A stretch of DNA of 16,510 nt, from contig DATKQM010000026.1 of assembly GCA_035532735.1 (NCBI GenBank), positions 1 to 16,510 on the forward strand, read 5' to 3'. Shown here piece by piece: positions 1-5,142 of this stretch (its first letter is position 1; each line of letters begins with the position of its first letter). Below the pieces are notes generated by a model that ran no database searches, was not told where the DNA came from, and saw only the letters and a list, made by a program, of their open reading frames with translations. Position numbers and translations under genes: made by a program. This DNA is from Chersky-840 sp035532735. Lineage in GTDB: Bacteria > Actinomycetota > Acidimicrobiia > Acidimicrobiales > UBA8190.

Positions 1-109
1 TCACAATGGACCAGCACAGGGCGCCGGAGCCGGCGATCAGCTTCGGGCCGCGCCATAGCCCGAAGCCGATCCCGGCTCGAGGCACGACGGGCATGCACCA
101 GACAATCAC
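1..109 (-). CDS. Possible partial ORF running off the left edge
   Basis: On the minus strand a frame opens at GTG 109 (or ATG 94) and stays open to base 1, about 36 codons. The residues are largely hydrophobic and aromatic (VIVWCMPVVPRAG, then GLWRG), with GC-rich third positions, which could be the start of a membrane protein. It would be codirectional with and downstream of the trio. The plus strand has a competing short frame (ATG at 6, stop at 117), so the assignment is weak. I do not recognise it. Confidence 0.2.
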   Translation of the reverse strand, partial: MIVWCMPVVPRAGIGFGLWRGPKLIAGSGALCWSIV

Positions 110-178
110 CCTGCCGCGCTGAAAGAGAAAAATTTCCGAACTACTGGTGGAGACGCATATTCGATGCCTGCGTATTGG

Positions 179-1639
179 TCAGTGCGACCTGGATGTTTGT
201 CTTGACCGCAGAGCGGCATAGGCAGCCCAGTCGGTGCCGAGCCCCGCAGCTGCCCTGGTGGTCGTGCCCTGGCCGAGGCCCATTGCGAGGGCGACGATCG
301 GCGCAGGAACGTCTCGCACCAGTTGATGGAGCGCCGCCTTCCGATCGCTGATCGAGATTCCGAGCTTGGCCATCCGACGACTCAGTTGACGAGCGACCAC
401 GTGTTGGTTCGGGGAGTTTCCCGGGAACAGCCAGGCTGAGTCGGAGTTTGCAGCCGTGCCCATGCGAGATCGGCTCTGGACGTGGGCGGTGACAAGCGCT
501 CCGACGGCTCGAGGGAGCTCGATCGCCTCATCCCCGAGTCGGATGTCGACCAATCCATCGCGCTCCTCGACATCGGCGGTGCGCAACGTGCAGATCCTGG
601 TGACCGACTGGGCGAGGAGCACGACAAGGCAGCCAACAACTCGGTCGCGAAGAGAGATCCCGTCGTCAGTGAGGAGTCGGCCGAGGACCTCTTGGCGATG
701 GCTCTCCGATGAGATGACCGGAGGTCCTCTGCGTCCGGTGGGGATGGTGAGTGGCGTACAGCGACGATGACGGATCGCCCATCGGAGAAAGTCCAGAGCG
801 CTGACAGCGTTGGAGGTGGCGGCGAACCAGATGTCGACGTCTTCCTGCGTGCACGCAGCCAAGGTGACGTGGCGTGTTCGTAGCCAGTCGAGGAACCGGA
901 TGGCGGCGTTGGTCTGCTGTTGGGCGGCGTTCTGGGTCCTGGCCGTGAGGACCCCCGCCTCGGAGCGTGCCGCCAGATCACGGTGGTGCCGCCAGCGCAG
1001 GTAGACGGTGATGGTCTGTCGGTCCGCAGGGTCGGCGATCGTCTCGAGGCGGTGCTGCTCGAAGCGTTCGAAGGCCAAGAGGTACTTGTCGGCAACAGGC
1101 AGCGCACCATGAGCCATGAGCAGCTCCCGCAAGTACTCCCGGCCGGGCCCGCCACCGAACGTGTCGATGCCTTCGTGGGTGAGAGGAACGGCCCCGGTGG
1201 CAAGATCGGTGAGGCGTTGGCGAACGGCAGCCGAGTTCAGCCAGGTCAGTCCTTGCCGTGGTCTTCCCATCGACACAAGGGCGTCGAAGAAGGGAAGCAT
1301 TCCGGTTACGACCTCCCCTGAACCGTCACCAAGAATGCCGACGAGGCGTCTCTTCAGGGAGCAGCGCAGACAGGTATGGGAGTAGAAGGGTTCGTCCTCC
1401 ACCCCACAGATCGAGCACTGGAACGAGGTCGGGATGCCGGCACAGTCCACACAGACCGGCTGGCCGGTGCTGTCGAGTCCGGGCAGTGAACGCTCGGAGT
1501 CGCACCCGGGACATCGGCCACGGGTGCGAACCCCGTGGCGCACGCAGTTGGTGCAGACGAACCCCTCGGGCCAGTTCCAACCGATGATGCAGGTGCGTCC
1601 GCAGCGGCCACAGCATTTGGCCGGGCGCTGCCTGCTCAC
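179..1639 (-). CDS. Zinc-ribbon, recombinase-like accessory protein of the trio
   Basis: The product is 486 aa. I place the start at GTG 1639 because its GTGA overlaps the TGA stop of the upstream HTH gene; the frame stays open further upstream, but that part lies antisense or out of frame to real genes and has low-complexity composition. Residues 10-93 carry six CxxC knuckles (C10/C13, C29/C32, C43/C46, C63/C66, C75/C78, C90/C93), enough for three zinc ribbons. A helical middle (about 180-300) resembles a recombinase core-binding domain. The C-terminus (about 315-475) resembles a tyrosine-recombinase catalytic fold: an Arg in VTRICTL (R348) and one in SDRKAAL (R433) sit where the two catalytic arginines would be. 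The box II His, the Gly-His pair and the Tyr nucleophile are not recognisable. I infer a DNA-binding partner of the upstream recombinase rather than an enzyme. Similar proteins are often annotated as XerD-like recombinases in Actinobacteria; that is from memory, not a search. Confidence 0.8.
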   Translation of the reverse strand: MSRQRPAKCCGRCGRTCIIGWNWPEGFVCTNCVRHGVRTRGRCPGCDSERSLPGLDSTGQPVCVDCAGIPTSFQCSICGVEDEPFYSHTCLRCSLKRRLVGILGDGSGEVVTGMLPFFDALVSMGRPRQGLTWLNSAAVRQRLTDLATGAVPLTHEGIDTFGGGPGREYLRELLMAHGALPVADKYLLAFERFEQHRLETIADPADRQTITVYLRWRHHRDLAARSEAGVLTARTQNAAQQQTNAAIRFLDWLRTRHVTLAACTQEDVDIWFAATSNAVSALDFLRWAIRHRRCTPLTIPTGRRGPPVISSESHRQEVLGRLLTDDGISLRDRVVGCLVVLLAQSVTRICTLRTADVEERDGLVDIRLGDEAIELPRAVGALVTAHVQSRSRMGTAANSDSAWLFPGNSPNQHVVARQLSRRMAKLGISISDRKAALHQLVRDVPAPIVALAMGLGQGTTTRAAAGLGTDWAAYAALRSRQTSRSH

Positions 1640-1968
1640 AGGGCGTCGGGGGTGACCCGGGCACGCCTGGGTCGGCCCACAGTGGCCAGATCGAGCACCG
1701 TTCCCTCGGGCTGTTCCACCTTGGGCTTGGGCGTGGCCACGCCCGTCTCGATGAGCTCGTCGGGCGTGCAGGAAAAGATGTCGCACAGGGCGGCGAGCGT
1801 GTGCAGCGAAAGTCGTTCGGGCACCTGGGCGGCCAGTCGATAGATCTGGGCCGGCGACAGCACGACGCCACGTTCGGCGAGCAGCGGGCCGAGGTCGCTG
1901 GTCTTCCACAGGCCGTGGGCCGCCATCACCTGGCGCAACTGCCACGTGTAGGTGGGTGCCGGTTTCAC
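1636..1968 (-). CDS. Xre-type helix-turn-helix protein, middle gene of the trio
   Basis: The product is 110 aa. Residues about 23-77 form a Cro/C1-type HTH: SDLGPLLAERG, then SPAQIYRLAAQ as the likely recognition region, then LSLHTLAALCDIFSCTPDEL, the typical ending of the domain with a TPDEL-like motif. The roughly 33-residue tail is Pro/Lys/Arg-rich and probably disordered. ATG 1968 overlaps the recombinase stop as ATGA, and its own TGA overlaps the next gene's GTG as GTGA, so the three genes are almost certainly one mRNA with coupled translation. It may repress the operon or act as an architectural factor in recombination; the sequence does not decide this. A phage repressor origin is possible, but the fixed position between two recombinase-like genes favours a dedicated role. 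Confidence 0.85.
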   Translation of the reverse strand: MKPAPTYTWQLRQVMAAHGLWKTSDLGPLLAERGVVLSPAQIYRLAAQVPERLSLHTLAALCDIFSCTPDELIETGVATPKPKVEQPEGTVLDLATVGRPRRARVTPDAL

Positions 1969-3080
1969 CGCTCTCCTCTCTTGTCCTCGGCTTCGCTGAC
2001 ACTGCGATCGAGCGAGGCCCGGAGCATTCGGGTCCGGTAGTCCGAGGACACCGAGGTGTAGATGGCCAGGGTGGCGGCGTGGCTGTGGCCGACCTGCTGC
2101 TGGACGAACAGCGCGTCATAGCCATCCTCGATGAGGTGGGTCACATAGGAGTGGCGCAGGCAGTGCGGGCTCAACCCGCTCGGCAGTCCGGCGGCCTCGG
2201 AGGCTGTGGCAAAGGCAGTGTTCAATCGGTCCTCGCTCACCCGGGGCCCGCGTTCGGACGGCCACAGGCCGCTCTGTCCGGGCTGGCGATATTGGGGCCA
2301 CACATCGTTGACCCACTCGCCGATCACGTCGACCGACCACCCCATGACGGTCAGGACGCCGCGCCGGCGCGGTGGCGATCCCTTGGTCGCCTTACCGAAC
2401 CGGACCTGGCAGACACCGAACCCACCGAACTCGGGTGCACTTGGGTTGGAACCGAAGTCGTGGTTCTCCAGCATCAACAGCTCTCGACGTCGAAGACCCC
2501 ACCCATAGGTCACCTTGAGCATGGTGGCGTCTCGGAAGGCGGGAATGAAGCCCTTGCGGTGGTTGCCACGGACTGCCTCGGCCCGGTCGTCGGCGGCGTC
2601 GAAGAGAGCCTGGCACTCGATGCGGGTGAGCGACCGTCTCGCCGGTCGCCCCTCGTTGTCGCTGGCATGGACGGCGAGGTTGGTCTCGGTGCAGATCTGG
2701 GAGGGATGAGTACCGAACCGCTTCAGGCACGCCGCAGCCCATCCATAGGCCGGGTCGCAGGCATAGGAGAGGAACGAGCGCACCGACAGCTCATAGGACC
2801 GCACCGTCGACAGCGCCCGCTTGGTTTTCCGCAGATCGCCGATCCACGTCTCGAACTCCGCAGAGGTCCACCCCCAGGGGAACGAGCCGGCATGATCCTG
2901 AAAGCGCCGGACGATCCTGGCGCTGTTGTCGATGGTGTTGAACGACAGGTTCCGGCTCAGCTGCTGGGATCTCCAGCCGTCGAGCAGGGCCTCGAACATC
3001 TCGTGTTCCGGAGCCTGGAGAGCCTCGCCTCCGAGCAGGTGGAGACGAGCCAGGGCCGACGTGTCGCTCATGCGTTTCAC
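1965..3080 (-). CDS. Tyrosine recombinase, first gene of the trio
   Basis: The product is 371 aa from GTG 3080; ATG 3071 is an alternative start. Residues about 27-125 form the SAM-like core-binding domain and about 148-355 the catalytic domain. All catalytic residues are visible: R197 in GWGLRRREL, K233 in ATKG, H306 and R309 in HCLRH, H332 in VGH, and nucleophile Y341 in AIYTSV. It therefore looks fully competent to cut and rejoin DNA through a 3'-phosphotyrosine. It is too different in layout to be XerC or XerD of the host, and it is first in a coupled three-gene unit. Its size and the sizes of its partners recall the TnpA/TnpC/TnpB set of Tn554-type transposons (about 361, 125 and 630 aa), but I have no alignment, so that link is only an analogy. 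It is transcribed divergently from the HTH gene at 3313. Confidence 0.9.
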   Translation of the reverse strand: MKRMSDTSALARLHLLGGEALQAPEHEMFEALLDGWRSQQLSRNLSFNTIDNSARIVRRFQDHAGSFPWGWTSAEFETWIGDLRKTKRALSTVRSYELSVRSFLSYACDPAYGWAAACLKRFGTHPSQICTETNLAVHASDNEGRPARRSLTRIECQALFDAADDRAEAVRGNHRKGFIPAFRDATMLKVTYGWGLRRRELLMLENHDFGSNPSAPEFGGFGVCQVRFGKATKGSPPRRRGVLTVMGWSVDVIGEWVNDVWPQYRQPGQSGLWPSERGPRVSEDRLNTAFATASEAAGLPSGLSPHCLRHSYVTHLIEDGYDALFVQQQVGHSHAATLAIYTSVSSDYRTRMLRASLDRSVSEAEDKRGER

Positions 3081-3312
3081 TCGGCCACCCGTTTCTCAGA
3101 GGAAGACCGATCCTCGCATCGAATGAGAGTGCCGGCTGGGATGCCCTGGTCAGCCCTCAGATCCAGGTTCCGCAGAATTTCCTTTTTGGCAACGTCACCC
3201 TCGCGACGTGCCTGCTCAAGGCAATTTTCAATCCCTGAAAAGAATACGCATCAGATGAAATATGCGAGGTTGCCCGGCCAGGGTGACGTTCGGGGTGACG
3301 TCCGTCCGGATC
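3081..3312. promoter_or_regulatory. Divergent control region between recombinase and excisionase-like genes
   Basis: This is the most AT-rich stretch of the element and holds no credible ORF. It contains an 11-bp perfect inverted pair, AACGTCACCCT (3191-3201) and AGGGTGACGTT (3280-3290). A further GGGGTGACGT (3292-3301) lies in direct orientation to the second arm. A short palindrome, TTTTCA-atccc-TGAAAA (3225-3241), lies between them. Such sites could be operators or arm-type sites for recombinase/excisionase binding. I could not pick a convincing -35/-10 pair on either strand. Confidence 0.5.
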
Positions 3313-3660
3313 ATGGTGACCATGGATCAGTCTCCCAATTCCACAGAACCGGCGACGCCGGCGTCCGCAAGGAACGCCTCGCTCATCGACATCGCCGGGG
3401 TCGCTGAGCGCCTCGGGGTGACTCCCCGCCATGTGCGCCGCCTCGTCGCTGAGCGCCGAATTCCCTTCATCAAATGGAGCCACCTGATCCGGTTCGACCC
3501 GGAGGAGGTCGATTCGTGGTTGGAGAGTGTCCGGGTACCGGCGGTGCCTGCCGGCCGACAATGGGCCATAGATCGAACGGCGGAGGGTCGTTGCCAAGAC
3601 GAGACATGCCGCACTTGGCGGTCGCCCAGATCCGGAGGATCAGGCCGGAGTCCCCTCTGA
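3313..3660 (+). CDS. Excisionase-like HTH (MerR/HTH_17-type) protein
   Basis: The product is 115 aa from ATG 3313; ATG 3322 and ATG 3262 are in frame and none has a clear ribosome site, so the start is uncertain. With the 3262 start, the TGACGT repeats would be inside the gene. Residues about 24-70 form a winged HTH: LIDIAGVAERLGVTPRHVRRL followed by a wing (RIPFIKWSHLIRF) and DPEEVDSWL, the standard ending of plasmid and phage excisionase-type HTH_17 domains. The C-terminal 45 residues are unstructured in appearance. It converges on the broken integrase with a 21-bp tail overlap and is divergent from the trio recombinase. It could be a recombination directionality factor for either one, or a simple repressor. 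Confidence 0.75.
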   Translation: MVTMDQSPNSTEPATPASARNASLIDIAGVAERLGVTPRHVRRLVAERRIPFIKWSHLIRFDPEEVDSWLESVRVPAVPAGRQWAIDRTAEGRCQDETCRTWRSPRSGGSGRSPL

Positions 3661-4812
3661 CGCGAAGAGTGCCGCCCCGATTTGCCGTGCCGCATCACGC
3701 TGCATCGTCTGGGTCACGTGGCTGTAGACGTTCATGAACAGCGATGCGTCGGCGTGACCCAGCCGTTCGGCCGCGACCTTGGGCGGCACCCCGCTCGAAA
3801 GCATCAGTGTGGCGCTCGTGTGGCGCAGCCCGTGGGCCGTGAGTCTGGGCAGGCCGAGCTCCGTGCTGTAGGTGGCCAAGAGTCGCGACACCCGCTGGGG
3901 ATGGTACGGGCCGCCGGCGACTTTCGTGAAGACGAAATCACCGGATTCCCAGTCGGATGCGGCCTTACGTTCGGTCACCTGAAGCTCGCGCTGCTTGCGC
4001 AGAACCTCCTCGAGGTAGTCGTCCAGTTCGATCGTGCGGATGGCGTCGCGGCTCTTGCCCGACGACGGAGCTATGTCGTGGTCGAGCGTCGATACGAAGT
4101 CGACCACCCGGACCACATGGCCTCGAAGGTCCACGTTGGCCCAGCGCAGGGGGACGAGCTCGCCAATGCGGAGACCGGCGGCCATGAGAAACGCCCACAG
4201 CGGCCATGTGCGGTCGCCCTCCATGAGGGCGAGGAATTCGCGGGCCTGCTCGGGGCTCCAGTGCTTGGGGATCGACCTCCGAGCCTGAGGTCGGGGCGTT
4301 CCGACGAGGGGGTTCGCCGAGACGATGCCCCGGGTCACGGCCCGCTTGAATGCTCCGGAGAGCGGTGCCCTGGCCAGACGCACGGTGTTGGCTTTCAGGG
4401 GCCTCCCCGACTGGAGGCCTCCGTCCTTGGTGAGCTTGCGCTGCCACCCGCTGATCACTTCGGGGGTGATGTCCCTCGCCAACTTTTGACCGAGGTGGGG
4501 ACGCACGTAGTAGCCCGCGTAGAGGCGGTAGTCGAAGCATGTCTTGGGCGAGAGCCGGCCGTCGGCGTCGATACCGTCGAGGTACTCGTCGAGCATTTGG
4601 TCGACGGTGACGGCGGTTCTCGAGGGTCTGCGTGGCCCACGATCAAGTGCTGCTACCAAGTCCCGTCGCGCGCGGCCGGCATCGGTGGCGGTGCGAAAGC
4701 CGCGTCTTGTGATCTGCTGTCATCGCCCACTGAGCGCGTCGCGTCCGATGCTGACCTTGAAGTACCACCCACCTCGTGCGTTGGGATAGACGCCTTCTGG
4801 TCTGGCGGGCAC
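3640..4812 (-). pseudogene. int: tRNA-type tyrosine integrase interrupted by an in-frame TGA
   Basis: A frame starting at GTG 4812 has a near-perfect ribosome site (AGGAGGT at 4819-4825, 6 nt spacer). It encodes a typical actinobacterial integrase N-terminus (VYPNARGGWYFKV), meets TGA at 4722-4720 (codon 31), then continues in the same frame with QQITRRGFRTATDAGRARRD, the expected rest of the arm-binding domain. The remaining 339 codons (TTG 4659 onward) hold the core-binding domain and a full catalytic set, numbered from TTG: R163 (AAGLRIGEL), K202, H276 and R279 (HGLRH), H302 (LGH), Y312 (NVYSH). The uninterrupted product would be 390 aa, normal for the family. A CGA to TGA change would explain the stop. 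Without readthrough, only a form lacking the arm-binding domain could be made by internal initiation. Assembly or sequencing error remains possible. Confidence 0.8.
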
Positions 4813-4818
4813 GCCGCC

Positions 4819-4825
4819 ACCTCCT
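4819..4825 (-). promoter_or_regulatory. Ribosome binding site of the interrupted integrase
   Basis: AGGAGGT on the minus strand lies 6 nt before GTG 4812. This strong site shows that the original integrase start was at 4812, upstream of the TGA, so the stop lies inside the gene and not in its leader. Confidence 0.75.
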
Positions 4826-4834
4826 CGCAAATTT

Positions 4835-4855
4835 GGTTCTCACGAGGTTCTCACG
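4835..4855. repeat. Tandem GGTTCTCACG repeats upstream of the integrase
   Basis: GGTTCTCACG occurs at 4835-4844 and 4846-4855, directly upstream of the integrase ribosome site. The second copy is part of a 13-bp word, CGAGGTTCTCACG (4843-4855), that recurs exactly at 5046-5058 on the other side of the tRNA. Likely roles are integrase arm-type sites or an autoregulatory operator. Confidence 0.6.
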
Positions 4856-4874
4856 GCGCTACTCCGAATGACAA

Positions 4875-4900
4875 CGCTTCGGTCAAAAGCGACTCTGACC
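4875..4900 (-). terminator. Possible weak hairpins downstream of tRNA-Ala
   Basis: Two mutually exclusive hairpins can form just after the tRNA: CGCTT/AAGCG (4875-4879 with 4887-4891) and GGTCA/TGACC (4881-4885 with 4896-4900). On the tRNA strand a TTTT run sits inside the loop and not after the stem, so this is not a classical terminator. It may equally be part of the attachment region. Confidence 0.25.
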
Positions 4901-4912
4901 AGGACTTTCGAG

Positions 4913-4986
4913 TGGAGGCGAAGGGACTCGAACCCTCGAACCTCTTGACTGCCAGTCAAGCGCTCTACCAACTGAGCTACGCCCCC
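4913..4986 (-). tRNA. tRNA-Ala (anticodon GGC)
   Basis: The 74-nt minus-strand sequence folds as a cloverleaf. The acceptor GGGGGCG pairs with CGCCTCC, including the G3:U70 wobble that marks alanine tRNAs, with discriminator A73 at base 4913. The D arm is GCTC-AGTTGGTA-GAGC, the anticodon arm CTTGA-CTGGCAG-TCAAG (anticodon GGC, reading GCC), and the T arm GAGGG-TTCGAGT-CCCTT. The variable loop is 6 nt. CCA is not encoded. It is the probable integration target of the element on its 3' side. It is transcribed away from leuS. Confidence 0.96.
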
Positions 4987-4999
4987 GAGACGAGGAGCC

Positions 5000-5005
5000 A
5001 CGTTA
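5000..5005 (-). promoter_or_regulatory. Candidate -10 box for tRNA-Ala
   Basis: TAACGT on the minus strand lies 13 nt before the mature tRNA 5' end, a usual distance for a short tRNA leader. No convincing -35 is visible. Confidence 0.35.
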
Positions 5006-5045
5006 CCAGCCCGGTTGGCCCGACCACGAGGGTGCCGTGGTGCCG

Positions 5046-5058
5046 CGAGGTTCTCACG
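5046..5058. repeat. Third copy of CGAGGTTCTCACG, upstream of the tRNA
   Basis: The 13-bp word is identical to 4843-4855 and in the same orientation, about 203 bp apart with the tRNA gene between. If the element boundary is the tRNA 3' end, this copy lies in host DNA, which is unexpected for an integrase arm site. Confidence 0.6.
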
Positions 5059-5070
5059 ACGTTCAGTTGC

Positions 5071-5099
5071 GACCCGCGCCGACGATGGCGGCACGGGTC
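5071..5099. repeat. Long hairpin between tRNA-Ala and leuS promoters
   Basis: GACCCG-c-GCCG (5071-5081) and CGGC-a-CGGGTC (5089-5099) pair over ten base pairs with one mismatch and a 7-nt loop (ACGATGG). It precedes the predicted leuS -10 and lies upstream of the divergent tRNA, so it would act in DNA, for instance as an operator, or be a remnant. No T tract follows. Confidence 0.45.
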
Positions 5100-5130
5100 G
5101 GCGGTGTTCGGGGCGGTGCGCCTCATTCCG

Positions 5131-5136
5131 TAGAAT
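5131..5136 (+). promoter_or_regulatory. -10 box of leuS (leaderless arrangement)
   Basis: TAGAAT ends 6 nt before ATG 5143, placing the transcription start at or next to the A of the start codon. No Shine-Dalgarno is visible. Confidence 0.6.
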
Positions 5137-5142
5137 CCAGGG

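Larger units (their letters stand above)
1..4912. mobile_element. Integrated mobile region adjoining tRNA-Ala, left end outside window
   Basis: Everything left of the tRNA-Ala 3' end consists of recombination genes: a tRNA-type tyrosine integrase frame, an excisionase-like HTH protein, and a recombinase/HTH/zinc-ribbon trio. A tyrosine integrase reading away from the 3' end of a tRNA gene is the usual layout of an integrative element that uses the tRNA 3' end as attB. I looked for a second copy of the tRNA 3' sequence in bases 1-4900 and found none, so the far attachment site is probably beyond base 1. The right boundary is inferred from gene layout, not from a matched att pair. No cargo (conjugation, resistance, phage structural genes) is visible in this part. 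Confidence 0.65.

Noticed and set aside
1640..2125. N-terminal extension of the zinc-ribbon protein to base 2125
   Set aside because: It would overlap the whole HTH gene and part of the recombinase gene; its residues are low complexity, and the GTGA start at 1639 fits coupled translation.
1956..3407. Plus-strand 483-codon open frame
   Set aside because: It lies antisense to the tyrosine recombinase, whose catalytic motifs are all present on the other strand; long shadow frames are expected at this GC content.
3313..3660. Excisionase-like gene as an antitoxin
   Set aside because: There is no small partner gene in operon with it, and the domain pattern is that of HTH_17 excisionase-type proteins.
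4720..4722. TGA read as selenocysteine or tryptophan
   Set aside because: TGA ends many genes in the window, no SECIS-like structure is apparent after it, and integrases are not known selenoproteins.
3682..5133. Plus-strand 483-codon open frame spanning the integrase and the tRNA
   Set aside because: It runs antisense through the integrase catalytic domain and the tRNA-Ala gene; no protein motif.
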